The notes: generated by a model not told the origin, from the letters alone. A DNA stretch of 64,000 nt from Streptomyces paradoxus (GCF_014202475.1 NZ_JACHGV010000007.1:186001-250000); one strand, 5' to 3'. Counted from the stretch's first letter, positions 30,757 through 39,598 are shown. Translations and numbers: made by a program.

Positions 30757-31908
30757 TCAGGCGCCGGCGGCGTGCCCGGCGACGAGTTCCTCCAGTACCG
30801 GCACGGTGAGCGCCGGGGACGGCCGGCGGGCGTTGTCGTCCGCCACGGTGCGGGCCTGACGCGCGTGCGAGGGGTCGTCCAGCAGCGCGCGGACGGCCTC
30901 CAGCATGGTCGCGGGCGACAGTTCGGCCGGGTGGATGCGGCGTACCGCGCCGAGGTCGGTGAGCCGGGCGATGGCGTCGAGCGGCTTTCCGCGCCCCGGC
31001 ACCACGACCTGCGGCACCCCGTGGACGAGACAGGCCATCATCGTGCCGGGGCCGCCGTGGTGGACGGCGGCGTCGCAGCCCGGGAGCACGGACGTCAAAG
31101 ACTGCCAGCCGGTGGCGATGACACGGTCGGGCAGCGGGCCGAGCTGTCCGACGAGGTGATCGGCCACCGCGACGACCAGGTCCACGTCCAGTTCGCCGAG
31201 CGAGCGGACGATCTGCCCGAGCATCGGGGCGCCGCCGATCTGCGGCTGCACGGACCCGAGGGTGACCAGCAGGCGGGGCCGGGTGCGGGGCCGTAGCACC
31301 CACTCCGGCACGGTGCCCGGCTCCCCGTAGGGGACGTACCGCAGGGGCGTCGTGCCGGGTGCCGGGTCGCCCAGCAGGGGCGGGCAGTTGTCCAGGACGA
31401 GGGCCGGCTCGGGGAGCGCGCCGAGCCCGAGCTCCTTGAGTTCCGGGGCGAGTTCGTCGGCGATCCAGGGGTCGACGGGCAGGTCGCCGGGACCCACGAC
31501 GTGCTTGACCCAGGGGATGCCGTGCCGGGCGGACGCCGCGGCGGCGGCGGCGTATCCGTAGGACTCGGCGACGATCAGGTCGGGGCGCCAGCGGTCGACG
31601 AGTTCGGCTGTGCCCTCCAGGGTGCGGGCGGCGAGCCGGCCGAAGCCGCGGCCGATGCCCTCGGCCATCTCCTCGTCGGTGTCGGGCACCTGGACCCGTC
31701 CGCCGTCGCGGTCCTTGGCCATCACCTCTCCCATGTCGAGCGGGCCGTAGACCGGGGCCATGGGCAGTCCGGAGCCGCGGACGGGGCCCTCGAAGCTCTC
31801 GGGGGCCGCCACGAGCACCTCGTGGCCTGCCGCGCGCAGCGCCCACGCAAGGGGCACGATCGGGTAGTACAGCGGGTGAGCTGGGCCGGTGGCCACCAGT
31901 GTCTTCAT
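30757..31908 (-). CDS. Glycosyltransferase, GT-B family, full length
   Basis: A 383-residue glycosyltransferase with an N-terminal acceptor half (MKTLVATGPAHPLYYPIVPL) and a C-terminal donor half with VTLGSVQP, the DAAVHHGGPGTM loop that binds the nucleotide phosphate, and VVVPGRGKPLDA. It is the second glycosyltransferase of the cluster, the first being cut at the left edge. Two enzymes match the two sugars on the pluramycin chromophore, where both links are C-glycosidic. It lies between the 4-ketoreductase and epimerase genes and should act on their product. Confidence 0.92.
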   Translation of the reverse strand: MKTLVATGPAHPLYYPIVPLAWALRAAGHEVLVAAPESFEGPVRGSGLPMAPVYGPLDMGEVMAKDRDGGRVQVPDTDEEMAEGIGRGFGRLAARTLEGTAELVDRWRPDLIVAESYGYAAAAAASARHGIPWVKHVVGPGDLPVDPWIADELAPELKELGLGALPEPALVLDNCPPLLGDPAPGTTPLRYVPYGEPGTVPEWVLRPRTRPRLLVTLGSVQPQIGGAPMLGQIVRSLGELDVDLVVAVADHLVGQLGPLPDRVIATGWQSLTSVLPGCDAAVHHGGPGTMMACLVHGVPQVVVPGRGKPLDAIARLTDLGAVRRIHPAELSPATMLEAVRALLDDPSHARQARTVADDNARRPSPALTVPVLEELVAGHAAGA

Positions 31909-31976
31909 GCCGGGGAACGTAGGGGGGCGGGCCGGAACGGCGCTCGAATCCGGCTGGGACGGCACGGCCCCGGCGG

Positions 31977-32594
31977 TCAGGGGCGGTCGCGCGGTGCCGT
32001 GAGGGCGTCCTCGATCTTCAGGCACTCCCCGTAGTGCGGCAGCAGTCCGGCGTCCGCGGCCTGGGCGAGGGTGGGGGCCACCCGGTCCCGTTCGGAGACG
32101 ACCTGCTGGATGTCCCCGGGCAGCGGCAGGCCGAGCTCGGGGTCGAGGACGGACAGCGCGAGTTCGTTGTCCGGGTCGTAGGCGAGGGAGAGCGTGTACG
32201 CCATGGCGGTGTCGTCCTGGAGCGCCACGAAGGCGTGTCCGACGCCGACGGGGAAGTACACGGCGCGGAAGTCCACCGGGTCGAGGACGACGGTGTCCCA
32301 CCGGCCGAAGGTGGGCGAGCCCAGCCGGAGGTCCACGACGATGTCGAGGGCCTTGCCCCGGACGCAGTACACGTATTTCGCCATGCCGGGCGGGGTGCGG
32401 GTGAAGTGCACGCCGCGGACGACGCCGCGCCGGGAGAAGCTGCAGCTGGTCTGGGCCACGGGGAAGAGCGGCCGGCCGGTCGCCCGGAGGAACGCCTCCG
32501 ACTGGAAGGGCGACACGAACAGCCCCCGGTCGTCCCGGAAGACCTCGGGGGTGAAGACGCACGCACCGGCGACCTCGAGCTCTCTCGATTCCAT
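31977..32594 (-). CDS. TDP-4-keto-6-deoxyhexose 3,5- or 5-epimerase (RmlC/EvaD family)
   Basis: A 205-residue cupin of the RmlC family with the catalytic histidine in RGVHFT, the strand KYVYCVRGKALDIVVDLR, and YFPVGVGHAFVALQDDTAMAYTLS containing the tyrosine region. It turns D- into L-configured sugar intermediates by epimerisation at C5 (and C3). Thus at least one sugar should be an L-hexose, as vancosamine is. It is the first gene of the leftward three-gene group and shares a divergent promoter region with the DNA glycosylase gene. Confidence 0.92.
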   Translation of the reverse strand: MESRELEVAGACVFTPEVFRDDRGLFVSPFQSEAFLRATGRPLFPVAQTSCSFSRRGVVRGVHFTRTPPGMAKYVYCVRGKALDIVVDLRLGSPTFGRWDTVVLDPVDFRAVYFPVGVGHAFVALQDDTAMAYTLSLAYDPDNELALSVLDPELGLPLPGDIQQVVSERDRVAPTLAQAADAGLLPHYGECLKIEDALTAPRDRP

Positions 32595-32655
32595 GGCCGG
32601 TGACTGTGGCCGGGCCGCCTCGAAGCGCGCTACAGGTCCGCTCCAGGCAGATGGC

Positions 32656-32684
32656 CGATCGCGGTCAGTGGCTGACCGCGATCG
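32656..32684. promoter_or_regulatory. 29-bp palindrome, candidate operator of the resistance gene
   Basis: CGATCGCGGTCAG and CTGACCGCGATCG are perfect 13-bp arms separated by TGG. It lies 71 bp upstream of the DNA glycosylase start and 62 bp upstream of the epimerase start. The place and symmetry suggest binding of a dimeric regulator; a transcription terminator is unlikely here because the flanking genes diverge. Confidence 0.55.
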
Positions 32685-32754
32685 CGGCTAGGTTGGCCGG
32701 GCGGGGGACCGTCTCCGCCGCCGTGCTCGGCGCGTACACGGGCGAAAGGACGCC

Positions 32755-33861
32755 ATGGCCGAAGTTCTCACGCGCCGGGACCTCAATCGGGCGACGCTGG
32801 AGCGCCAGTTGCTGACGCGGCGCACGGACCTGGCCGCCCCGGCGGTGATCGAGCGGCTCACCGGGTTGCAGGCGCAGGATCCCGATCCGCCGTACGTCGG
32901 GCTGTGGAGCAGGATCGAGGGGTTCCGGCTGGAGGAGCTGACGAAGCTGCTCGAGGAACGTGCGGTGGTGCGCGCGACTCTGTTCCGCGGCACCCAGCAC
33001 CTGGTGACGGCGGAGGACTACCTGTGGGTGCGCCCGCTGTTGCAGCCGATGCTGGACCGCTGGCAGAAGGCCGCGTTCGGCAAGCAGACGGCCGGTGTGG
33101 ACCTGGCCGAGCTCGCGTCGGTGGCCCGCTCGGCGCTCACCGGCGGCTCGCTCGCGCGACCGGAGCTGGGCCGGCTGCTGGCGGAGCGCTGGCCCGGACG
33201 GGACCCGGTCGCTCTGGCCCGTTCGGTGCAGGGGCTGCTCGCCGTGGTGCACCCGCCGCCGGACGGCACCTGGGGGCGCCGGGGGACGACTCCGTTCGCG
33301 CTCGCCGAGGAGTGGCTGGACCGGCCGCTGTCCGGGGATGCCTCCCTCCGGCAGCTCGTGCGGCGCCACCTCGCCGGATTCGGGCCGGCCACGGTGAAGG
33401 ACGTCCAGGCATGGAGCGGTACGACGCGGCTGCGTGAGGTGGTCGAGGAGCTGCGGCCGGAGCTGCGGGTGTACCGGGGCGAGGGCGGGGAGGAGCTGTT
33501 CGACCTTCCCGGGGCTCCGCTGCCCGGTCCGGACACGGTGGTCCCGGTGCGGTTCCTGGCCGCGCTGGACAACGTCGTGCTCGGTCACGCGGACCGCTCC
33601 CGGCTGATGACCGACGACCAGCGCCGGCACATCATCGTCGAGGCGGCGGTGCTCGTGGACGGCTTCGTGCGGGCCCTGTGGGTGATCAAGCGGGAAGGGC
33701 GCGGCAAAGCGACGGCCGTTCTGACCGTGAAGTGCTTCTCCCCGCTCGACGCGCGGGAGGAGGCGGAGGTCACGGAGGAGGGCGAGCGGCTGCTGCGGTT
33801 CGCGGCCGCGGACGCCGAGCGGTACGACATCCGGTTCGTCCCGGTCGCGGACGGGGGCTGA
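32755..33861 (+). CDS. AlkZ-like (HTH_42) DNA glycosylase, probable self-resistance
   Basis: A 368-residue protein of the winged-helix family often labelled DNA-binding domain-containing. Residues 39-41 are Q-A-Q (RLTGLQAQDPDPPYVGLWSR), the QxQ catalytic motif of AlkZ-type glycosylases. LFRGTQHLVTAEDYLWVRP and VLGHADRSRL are further family marks. AlkZ and its relatives remove bulky adducts made by the host's own antibiotic; HedH4 in the hedamycin cluster and TxnU enzymes in trioxacarcin are known examples. Placed inside a pluramycin-like cluster, it should excise alkylated guanine. It is transcribed alone, divergent from the sugar genes. A regulatory role is the main alternative. Confidence 0.85.
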   Translation: MAEVLTRRDLNRATLERQLLTRRTDLAAPAVIERLTGLQAQDPDPPYVGLWSRIEGFRLEELTKLLEERAVVRATLFRGTQHLVTAEDYLWVRPLLQPMLDRWQKAAFGKQTAGVDLAELASVARSALTGGSLARPELGRLLAERWPGRDPVALARSVQGLLAVVHPPPDGTWGRRGTTPFALAEEWLDRPLSGDASLRQLVRRHLAGFGPATVKDVQAWSGTTRLREVVEELRPELRVYRGEGGEELFDLPGAPLPGPDTVVPVRFLAALDNVVLGHADRSRLMTDDQRRHIIVEAAVLVDGFVRALWVIKREGRGKATAVLTVKCFSPLDAREEAEVTEEGERLLRFAAADAERYDIRFVPVADGG

Positions 33862-33870
33862 GGCGGCCGC

Positions 33871-33901
33871 GCCTGCTCCGGCCGCCGGCTCCGGAGCAGG
33901 C
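33871..33901. terminator. Hairpin terminator between convergent genes
   Basis: Arms GCCTGCTCCGG and CCGGAGCAGGC (11 bp, perfect) with a 9-base loop, located between the glycosylase stop (rightward) and the RmlA stop (leftward). It likely serves both. Confidence 0.8.
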
Positions 33902-33911
33902 ACGGGCCGTC

Positions 33912-34793
33912 TCAGCCGCCGTCCGCGAGTTCCGTCGCGATGGTCCGCACGTAGGCCCCGTACTCCGAGGGCCCGATCCGCACGCCCAGCCGGTAGCAGG
34001 CGTCACTGTCGATGTAGCCCATGCGCAGGGCCACTTCCTCGATACAGGCGATCCGCACGCCCTGCCGGGCCTCCAGCGTGCCCACGTACTGGCCGGCCTG
34101 GAGCAGCGACTCGGGGGTCCCGGTGTCGAGCCAGGCGAAGCCCCGGCCCAGGTTGACGAGCCGGGCGGCGTCCCGTTCCAGGTACCAGCGGTTGACGTCG
34201 GTGATCTCCAGTTCGCCGCGTTCCGAGGGCCGGAGGTTGCGCGCGACGTCGACCACGTGGTTGTCGTAGAAGTACAGGCCGGTGATCGCCGTGTTGGAAC
34301 GGGGTTTTTCGGGCTTCTCCTCGATCGAGAGCAGTCGTCCGTCGGCATCGACCTCGCCCACGCCGTACCGCTCCGGGTCGTGCACCGGGTAGCCGAACAG
34401 CACGCAGCCCCGTACGTCGGTGCTGTGCTCGGCCAGGACGGAGTAGAAGTGGTGGCCGTGGAAGATGTTGTCGCCGAGGATCAGGGCGACCGAGTCGTCT
34501 CCGATGTGGTCGGCGCCGACGACGAACGCGTCGGGCAGGCCCACGGGGCGGTGCTGGGCCCGGTAGGTGAGGGACAGGCCCAGCTGGGACCCGTCGCCCA
34601 GCAGCCGCTGGAACTGCGGCAGGTCGACCGGCGTGGAGATGACGAGGATGTCCCGGATGCCGGTGAGCATCAGCACGCTGAGCGGGTAGTAGATCATCGG
34701 CTTGTCGCCGACCGGAAGCAGCTGCTTGGAAACGCCGAGGGTGAGCGGCCTCAGCCGCGTTCCCGAACCGCCCGCCAGAATGATCCCCTTCAC
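33912..34793 (-). CDS. rmlA: Glucose-1-phosphate thymidylyltransferase
   Basis: A 293-residue nucleotidyltransferase: MKGIILAGGSGTRLRPLT at the N-terminus (the G-G-x-G-T-R-L signature), KPMIYYPLSVLML, LILGDNIFHG and EKPEKPRSN. It makes TDP-glucose from glucose-1-phosphate and dTTP, the first step of TDP-deoxysugar synthesis. It is divergent from the C-methyltransferase and RmlB genes across a region with a strong three-unit SARP repeat, so all the early sugar genes are probably controlled together. Confidence 0.96.
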   Translation of the reverse strand: MKGIILAGGSGTRLRPLTLGVSKQLLPVGDKPMIYYPLSVLMLTGIRDILVISTPVDLPQFQRLLGDGSQLGLSLTYRAQHRPVGLPDAFVVGADHIGDDSVALILGDNIFHGHHFYSVLAEHSTDVRGCVLFGYPVHDPERYGVGEVDADGRLLSIEEKPEKPRSNTAITGLYFYDNHVVDVARNLRPSERGELEITDVNRWYLERDAARLVNLGRGFAWLDTGTPESLLQAGQYVGTLEARQGVRIACIEEVALRMGYIDSDACYRLGVRIGPSEYGAYVRTIATELADGG

Positions 34794-34853
34794 GGGTGTC
34801 TCCCGCCCTCCGCTCGCGGTGAATCGGTACGCCCCTCATTCAGTCACCCGGTA

Positions 34854-34882
34854 TTCGAGATCGCCTCGACGACGACTCGACA
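34854..34882. promoter_or_regulatory. Three-unit SARP operator-like repeat
   Basis: TTCGAGA (34854), CTCGACG (34865) and CTCGACA (34876) stand exactly 11 bp apart, each with a TCGA core. This is the best example of the phased heptamers that SARPs such as ActII-ORF4 and DnrI bind. It lies in the 179-bp divergent region between rmlA and the C-methyltransferase gene, ahead of TAGCAG- and TCTAGT-like -10 candidates. Confidence 0.6.
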
Positions 34883-34972
34883 GCGATTCCGCCGGACCGG
34901 TCCCATGGGGTATTCCGGCGGCATCTAGCAGGCGTCTAGTTCCCTTCAAGGAAGCGGCCCTAGCGTGCGAGC

Positions 34973-36190
34973 ATGACCACCTGCCGTGTCTGCCGGAGTT
35001 CCGTCACCGAATTCTTCGATTTCGGTCGCCAGCCGCTGTCCGATGCTTTTCGCCGACCCGAGGAAACGTCGGAGGAGTTCTTCTACCGACTCGCGGTCGG
35101 CGTCTGTGAGGAATGCGCCATGGTGCAACTCATGGAAGAGGTCCCGCGGGAGCGCATGTTCCGTGAGGACTACCCCTACCGTTCGTCCATGTCGTCGGTC
35201 ATGCGGGAGCACTTCGCCACGACCGCGCGCCGTCTGCTGGCGACCGAGTGCCACGGTGACGACCCGTTCGTGGTCGAGATCGGGTGCAACGACGGCGCCA
35301 TGCTGAAGACCGTCGCCGCCGCCGGTGTCCGCCACCTGGGCGTCGACCCCTCGCGCGACGTGGTCGAGCTGGCGGCCGCCCAGGGTGTGCGGGTGCGGTT
35401 CGACTTCTTCCAGGAGTCCACGGCCAAGGAGATCAGGGCCGCGGACGGGCCTGCGGACGTCATCTACGCCGCCAACACCATGTGCCACATCCCTTACGTG
35501 GACTCGGTGTTCCGCGGCGTCGACGCGCTGCTGGGCCCGGACGGCGTGTTCGTCTTCGAGGACCCCTACCTCGGCGACATCGTCGAACGGGCCAGCTTCG
35601 ACCAGATCTACGACGAGCACTTCTACCTCTTCTCCGCCTCGTCGGTGCAGGCCGCGGCCCGGCGGTTCGGCTTCGAACTGGTCGACGTGCAGCGGCTTCC
35701 GGTGCACGGCGGCGAGGTCCGCTACACGCTGGCCCGCGCGGGGCGCCGCCGGCCGAGCCCGGCCGTGGCGGAACTGACCGCCGAGGAAGGCCGCCGTCAG
35801 CTCACGGACAGCACGATCCTCGAACGGTTCGGCATGCAGGTGAAGCGCAACTGCGAGGAACTCACGGCGCTGCTGCACCGCCTGCGCGACGCCGGGCACA
35901 CGGTCGCCGCATACGGGGCCACCGCGAAGAGCGCGACGGTGACGAACTACTGCGGCATCGGGCCCGGTCTGGTTCCCGCGATCTACGACTCGACGGTCGC
36001 GAAACAGGGCCGCCTCTCTCCCGGCGCGCACATTCCCGTCAAGCCGATCGAGGAGTTCTCGGCGCCCTATCCCGAATACGCGCTGCTCTTCGCCTGGAAC
36101 CACGCAGAGGAAATCATCGCCAGGGAGACCGCCTTCCGGGAGCAGGGCGGAAAATGGATCCTCTACGTGCCGGACGTCCGCGTCGTCTGA
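34973..36190 (+). CDS. NDP-hexose 3-C-methyltransferase (TylC3/EvaC family)
   Basis: A 405-residue enzyme in three parts: an N-terminal zinc-binding region with two CxxC pairs (CRVC near residue 4 and CEEC near 45), a SAM-binding middle with VVEIGCNDGAML, and a C-terminal Rossmann-like part with AAYGATAKSATV. This layout is diagnostic of sugar C-methyltransferases that add a methyl to C3 of a TDP-4-keto-deoxysugar. It predicts a branched sugar such as vancosamine (with amine) or an axenose/mycarose type (without). With the N,N-dimethyltransferase, a vancosamine-like sugar is favoured. RmlB follows after 14 bp. Confidence 0.94.
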   Translation: MTTCRVCRSSVTEFFDFGRQPLSDAFRRPEETSEEFFYRLAVGVCEECAMVQLMEEVPRERMFREDYPYRSSMSSVMREHFATTARRLLATECHGDDPFVVEIGCNDGAMLKTVAAAGVRHLGVDPSRDVVELAAAQGVRVRFDFFQESTAKEIRAADGPADVIYAANTMCHIPYVDSVFRGVDALLGPDGVFVFEDPYLGDIVERASFDQIYDEHFYLFSASSVQAAARRFGFELVDVQRLPVHGGEVRYTLARAGRRRPSPAVAELTAEEGRRQLTDSTILERFGMQVKRNCEELTALLHRLRDAGHTVAAYGATAKSATVTNYCGIGPGLVPAIYDSTVAKQGRLSPGAHIPVKPIEEFSAPYPEYALLFAWNHAEEIIARETAFREQGGKWILYVPDVRVV

Positions 36191-36204
36191 GAAGGCGAAC
36201 TGTC

Positions 36205-37191
36205 ATGACCAGAGTGCTCGTCACGGGCGGAGCGGGTTTCATCGGCTCCCATTACGTGCGGACAATCCTCGGCCCCGGCGGCCCGGGGGACGTCACCGTC
36301 ACCGTGCTGGACGCCCTCACCTACGCCGGCAACCGGGCGAACCTGGCGCCGGTGGCGGATCATCCGGGGCTGACCTTCGTTCACGGGAACATCTGCGACA
36401 CCGAGTTGGCCGACGCGCTGATGCGCACGCACGACCAGGTGGTGCACTTCGCCGCCGAGTCCCACGTCGACCGGTCCATCGACAGTGCGGCGGACTTCGT
36501 ACGGACCAACGTGACGGGCACGCAGGTCCTGCTCGACGCCGCATTGCGGCACCGGGTCGGGCCGTTCGTCCACATCTCCACCGACGAGGTCTACGGGTCC
36601 ATCGACCACGGCGCCTGGAGCGAGAGCTCCCCGGTGCGGCCGAACAGCCCGTACGCCGCGTCCAAGGCAGCGGGTGACCTGCTCGCCCTCGCCCAGCACC
36701 GGACGCACGGTCTGGACGTCCGGGTCACCCGCTGCTCCAACAACTACGGCCCGTACCAGTTCCCCGAGAAGCTGATCCCGCTGTTCGTCACCCGGCTGCT
36801 CGACGGCCGGGAGGCCCCGCTGTACGGCGACGGGGGCAACGTACGGGACTGGCTGCACGTCGAGGACCATGTCCGGGCCGTGGAACGGGTCAGGACCCGG
36901 GGGCGCCCGGGCGGGACCTACAACATCGGCGGCGGCACACCGCTGGCCAACCGCGACCTCGTCGACCGGCTGGTGCGGGCCTGCGGCGCCTCGTGGGAGC
37001 AGATCCGCTGGGTCGAGGACCGCAAGGGCCACGACCGGCGCTACTGCGTCGACCACTCCAGGATCACCGGCGAACTGGGCTACCGCCCGACCGTCCCGCT
37101 GTCCACGGGCCTGGCGGAGACGGTCGACTGGTACCGCTCCAACCGCTCCTGGTGGGAACCGCTCCTGCGCCCCGCGGGCCGCGCCGTGTGA
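36205..37191 (+). CDS. rmlB: TDP-glucose 4,6-dehydratase
   Basis: A 328-residue extended SDR with TGGAGFIG at residues 7-14, HFAAESHVDRSI, STDEVYGS carrying the catalytic Asp-Glu pair, and Y150-x3-K154. It converts TDP-glucose into TDP-4-keto-6-deoxyglucose, the shared precursor of all 6-deoxysugars. The ATG at 36205 has GAAGG upstream and follows the C-methyltransferase stop by 14 bp. It is probably the last cluster gene on this side, since the genes that follow have no clear link to the pathway. Confidence 0.96.
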   Translation: MTRVLVTGGAGFIGSHYVRTILGPGGPGDVTVTVLDALTYAGNRANLAPVADHPGLTFVHGNICDTELADALMRTHDQVVHFAAESHVDRSIDSAADFVRTNVTGTQVLLDAALRHRVGPFVHISTDEVYGSIDHGAWSESSPVRPNSPYAASKAAGDLLALAQHRTHGLDVRVTRCSNNYGPYQFPEKLIPLFVTRLLDGREAPLYGDGGNVRDWLHVEDHVRAVERVRTRGRPGGTYNIGGGTPLANRDLVDRLVRACGASWEQIRWVEDRKGHDRRYCVDHSRITGELGYRPTVPLSTGLAETVDWYRSNRSWWEPLLRPAGRAV

Positions 37192-37267
37192 ACGGGCGTG
37201 CCCGCGTCCGGCGGTCGTCACCGGCTGCCGGACGCATGTCGTCACGGGCCGCACGTATTATCGCGCG

Positions 37268-39592
37268 GTGGGCACTGGGGTGGGGATCACGGCGCCGTTC
37301 GGTCGGCTGCTGCGCGAGCTGCGGCACAGCCGCCGGCTGACGATCGAGGAGCTGGCCGAGGCGTCGGGGATCTCGGGGCGTGCCATCGGTGACATGGAGC
37401 GCGGCCGGAGCCGGCGCCCGCACCGGGGCACCATCACGGCGCTCGCCCAGGGCCTGGAGCTGGACGAGTCGGCGCACGCGGACCTTCTCGCGGCCGCCCG
37501 CGCGGCCCGCCCCGGGGCGCGTCCGGCCGAAGGCGTCAGGGTCTCGCCCCTCACCCTGCCGAGGGGAGTACGGGACTTCGTCGGCCGGCAGCCGGAACTG
37601 ACCGTGCTGCGCGCTCTCGCGCGGGAGGCCGCCGAGGGCCGGGGAGTCGCGCCGCCCGCGGCCGTGGTGACCGGCCCGCCCGGAAGTGGCAAGACCTCGC
37701 TGGCGGTCCGGCTGGCCGAGGAGCCCGAGTCGCCCTGCCCCGACGGGGCGTTCCTGCTGGACATGCGGGGCCTGGACGATCGTCCGCTGCCGGCCGAGCA
37801 GGCCGTGGCGGGGCTGCTGGGCGCGTGGGGCGTGGCGGACGCCGAGCTGGCCCGGCTGACCGCCGAGGAGCGGCTGGCCCGCTACCACGAGATCGCCGCC
37901 GGGCTCCGGGCGGTCCTGGTGCTGGACAACGCCGGCGGCGAGGCCCAGGTCAGGCCGCTGCTGCCGCGTGCGGGGCGGCTGCTCGTGGTCGTGACGAGCC
38001 GCCGTACTCTCGCCGGTCTGGAGGGAGTACGGCGCGTCGAACTCGGCGTGCTGAGCCGGGAGGAGTCCGCCGCGCTGCTGCGGGCCGTGGTGGGCGCCGG
38101 GCGGGTGGACGCCGAGCCGGGGGCCGCGGAGGCCGTCGGCGAGTTGTGCGGGCATCTGCCGCTGGCGCTGCGGGTGGCCGCCAACTGGGCCGCCACCCGC
38201 ACCCACTGGAGCCTGGAGCGGCTCGCCGGCCGGCTCGCCGACGAGGACCGCCGGCTGGACGCGCTCAGCGCGGGCGATCTGCGGGTCAACTCCGCCTTCG
38301 CGCTGTCCTGTTCCCGCCTGGCTCCCGAGGCCGCCCGGATGTTCCGGCTGCTGTCGCTCCTGCCGGGCCGCGACTTCAGCGCCGCCCCGGCCGCCGTGCT
38401 CGCGGACATCCCCCTGCCCGACGCCGAGGACCTCCTGGAGGAACTGCTGGAGGCGGGGCTGCTGATGACGTCCCGTCAGGACCGCTACCGGCTGCACGAC
38501 CTGCTGCGCCTGTACGCGGCTGCCCGGCACCGCTCGCAGGACGGTCGGGAGAGGTCGGTCGCCGCGCGGTCCCGGCTGCGGCACTGGCTGCTGGACACGG
38601 CCGTCCTCGCCGGACGCTGGCACGAGCCGGACTACGGCATGCCACCGGCGGATCCCGGCCGGCTGGTCGAACTGGACGACCGTGAGCAGGCGGCGCGCTG
38701 GATCAGGGCCGAGGGCGACCTCTGGCTGGCCGCGTTCCGGGAGGCCGCGGCGCTCGGCGAGCACACCCGGGTCGCCGAGGTCGCGGAGGCCATGCACTGG
38801 TTCTCCGACCACTGGGTGTCCTGGGGCCACTGGGTCGAGGTCTACGAGCGTGCCGCCGCGGCCGGGGCGGCCCTGGGCCACGCCGCGCTGGAGGCGGCCC
38901 ACCGCAACTACCTCGCCTGGGCGTACTGGGCCTGCGCACGCCGGCACGACGAGGCGGTGGCGTCGGCCACAGACGCGCTGCGTCTCGCCGGGGCGGCCGG
39001 GGACGTCCCCCAGCAGGCGTGGGCCCACGCGTACCTCGGCTGGCTGCGGGACGCCGTCGGTGAGCTGCCGCCCGCGGCCGGCCACTATCACCAGGCCATG
39101 GAGCTGTTCACCGAGGCGGACGACGTCAACGGGTATCTCCAGGTGTCCTGCGGGATGATCCGGGTGCTGCGCGGGGCGGGACGCGGTGAGGCTGCCGTGG
39201 AGACCTGCCGGGGCATCATGGACGCGCTCGCGGATCCCCGCCACCGGGACCGGATCCCCGCCAACGTCCGTGAGTTCACGGTCCTGACCGCCGTCTACGC
39301 GGTGTCGTTCGTCCATCTCGACGAGGGGCGGTGGCAGGAGGCCGCCGGCGCGCTGCGGTCCATCCGCGGGCAGTTCGACGCCCGCGGATGGCACAAGCAG
39401 GCGGGCAAGGTGCACCTGCATCTGGCCCATGCGCTGGCCCGTCTCGGCGAGCGGGCCGAGGCCGCCTCCGCGTACCGGGCCGCGCTCGCCCTGGAGGGCC
39501 GCGTTCCCGCTGATGTGCTGGACGAGGCCCGCGCGGGTCTCGCCGCACTGACCGCGGGGCGGCCGGCGCCGCTCACCCGGTTCGCGCAGTGA
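37268..39592 (+). CDS. Large transcriptional regulator: XRE HTH, NB-ARC ATPase, TPR
   Basis: A 774-residue protein taken from the GTG at 37268; the GTG at 37280 is equally possible. Domains: an XRE-type helix-turn-helix at about 5-65 (RLTIEELAEASGISGRAIGDMERG), an NB-ARC ATPase from about 95 with Walker A GPPGSGKTS and VLVLDN, and TPR-like helices from about 480 to the end. Such proteins resemble AfsR-type regulators without the SARP domain and often control secondary metabolism. It starts 76 bp after rmlB on the same strand, so it may be part of the cluster edge or an unrelated regulator. Confidence 0.85.
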   Translation: MGTGVGITAPFGRLLRELRHSRRLTIEELAEASGISGRAIGDMERGRSRRPHRGTITALAQGLELDESAHADLLAAARAARPGARPAEGVRVSPLTLPRGVRDFVGRQPELTVLRALAREAAEGRGVAPPAAVVTGPPGSGKTSLAVRLAEEPESPCPDGAFLLDMRGLDDRPLPAEQAVAGLLGAWGVADAELARLTAEERLARYHEIAAGLRAVLVLDNAGGEAQVRPLLPRAGRLLVVVTSRRTLAGLEGVRRVELGVLSREESAALLRAVVGAGRVDAEPGAAEAVGELCGHLPLALRVAANWAATRTHWSLERLAGRLADEDRRLDALSAGDLRVNSAFALSCSRLAPEAARMFRLLSLLPGRDFSAAPAAVLADIPLPDAEDLLEELLEAGLLMTSRQDRYRLHDLLRLYAAARHRSQDGRERSVAARSRLRHWLLDTAVLAGRWHEPDYGMPPADPGRLVELDDREQAARWIRAEGDLWLAAFREAAALGEHTRVAEVAEAMHWFSDHWVSWGHWVEVYERAAAAGAALGHAALEAAHRNYLAWAYWACARRHDEAVASATDALRLAGAAGDVPQQAWAHAYLGWLRDAVGELPPAAGHYHQAMELFTEADDVNGYLQVSCGMIRVLRGAGRGEAAVETCRGIMDALADPRHRDRIPANVREFTVLTAVYAVSFVHLDEGRWQEAAGALRSIRGQFDARGWHKQAGKVHLHLAHALARLGERAEAASAYRAALALEGRVPADVLDEARAGLAALTAGRPAPLTRFAQ

Positions 39593-39598
39593 CGGGCC

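Noticed and set aside
32755..33861. Ordinary winged-helix transcription factor
   Set aside because: The QAQ motif and the overall length are those of AlkZ-type glycosylases; a transcription factor would be shorter and lack this motif.
36869..37267. Upstream extension of the XRE/NB-ARC regulator
   Set aside because: It overlaps the end of rmlB in another frame; the helix-turn-helix starts soon after the GTG at 37268.
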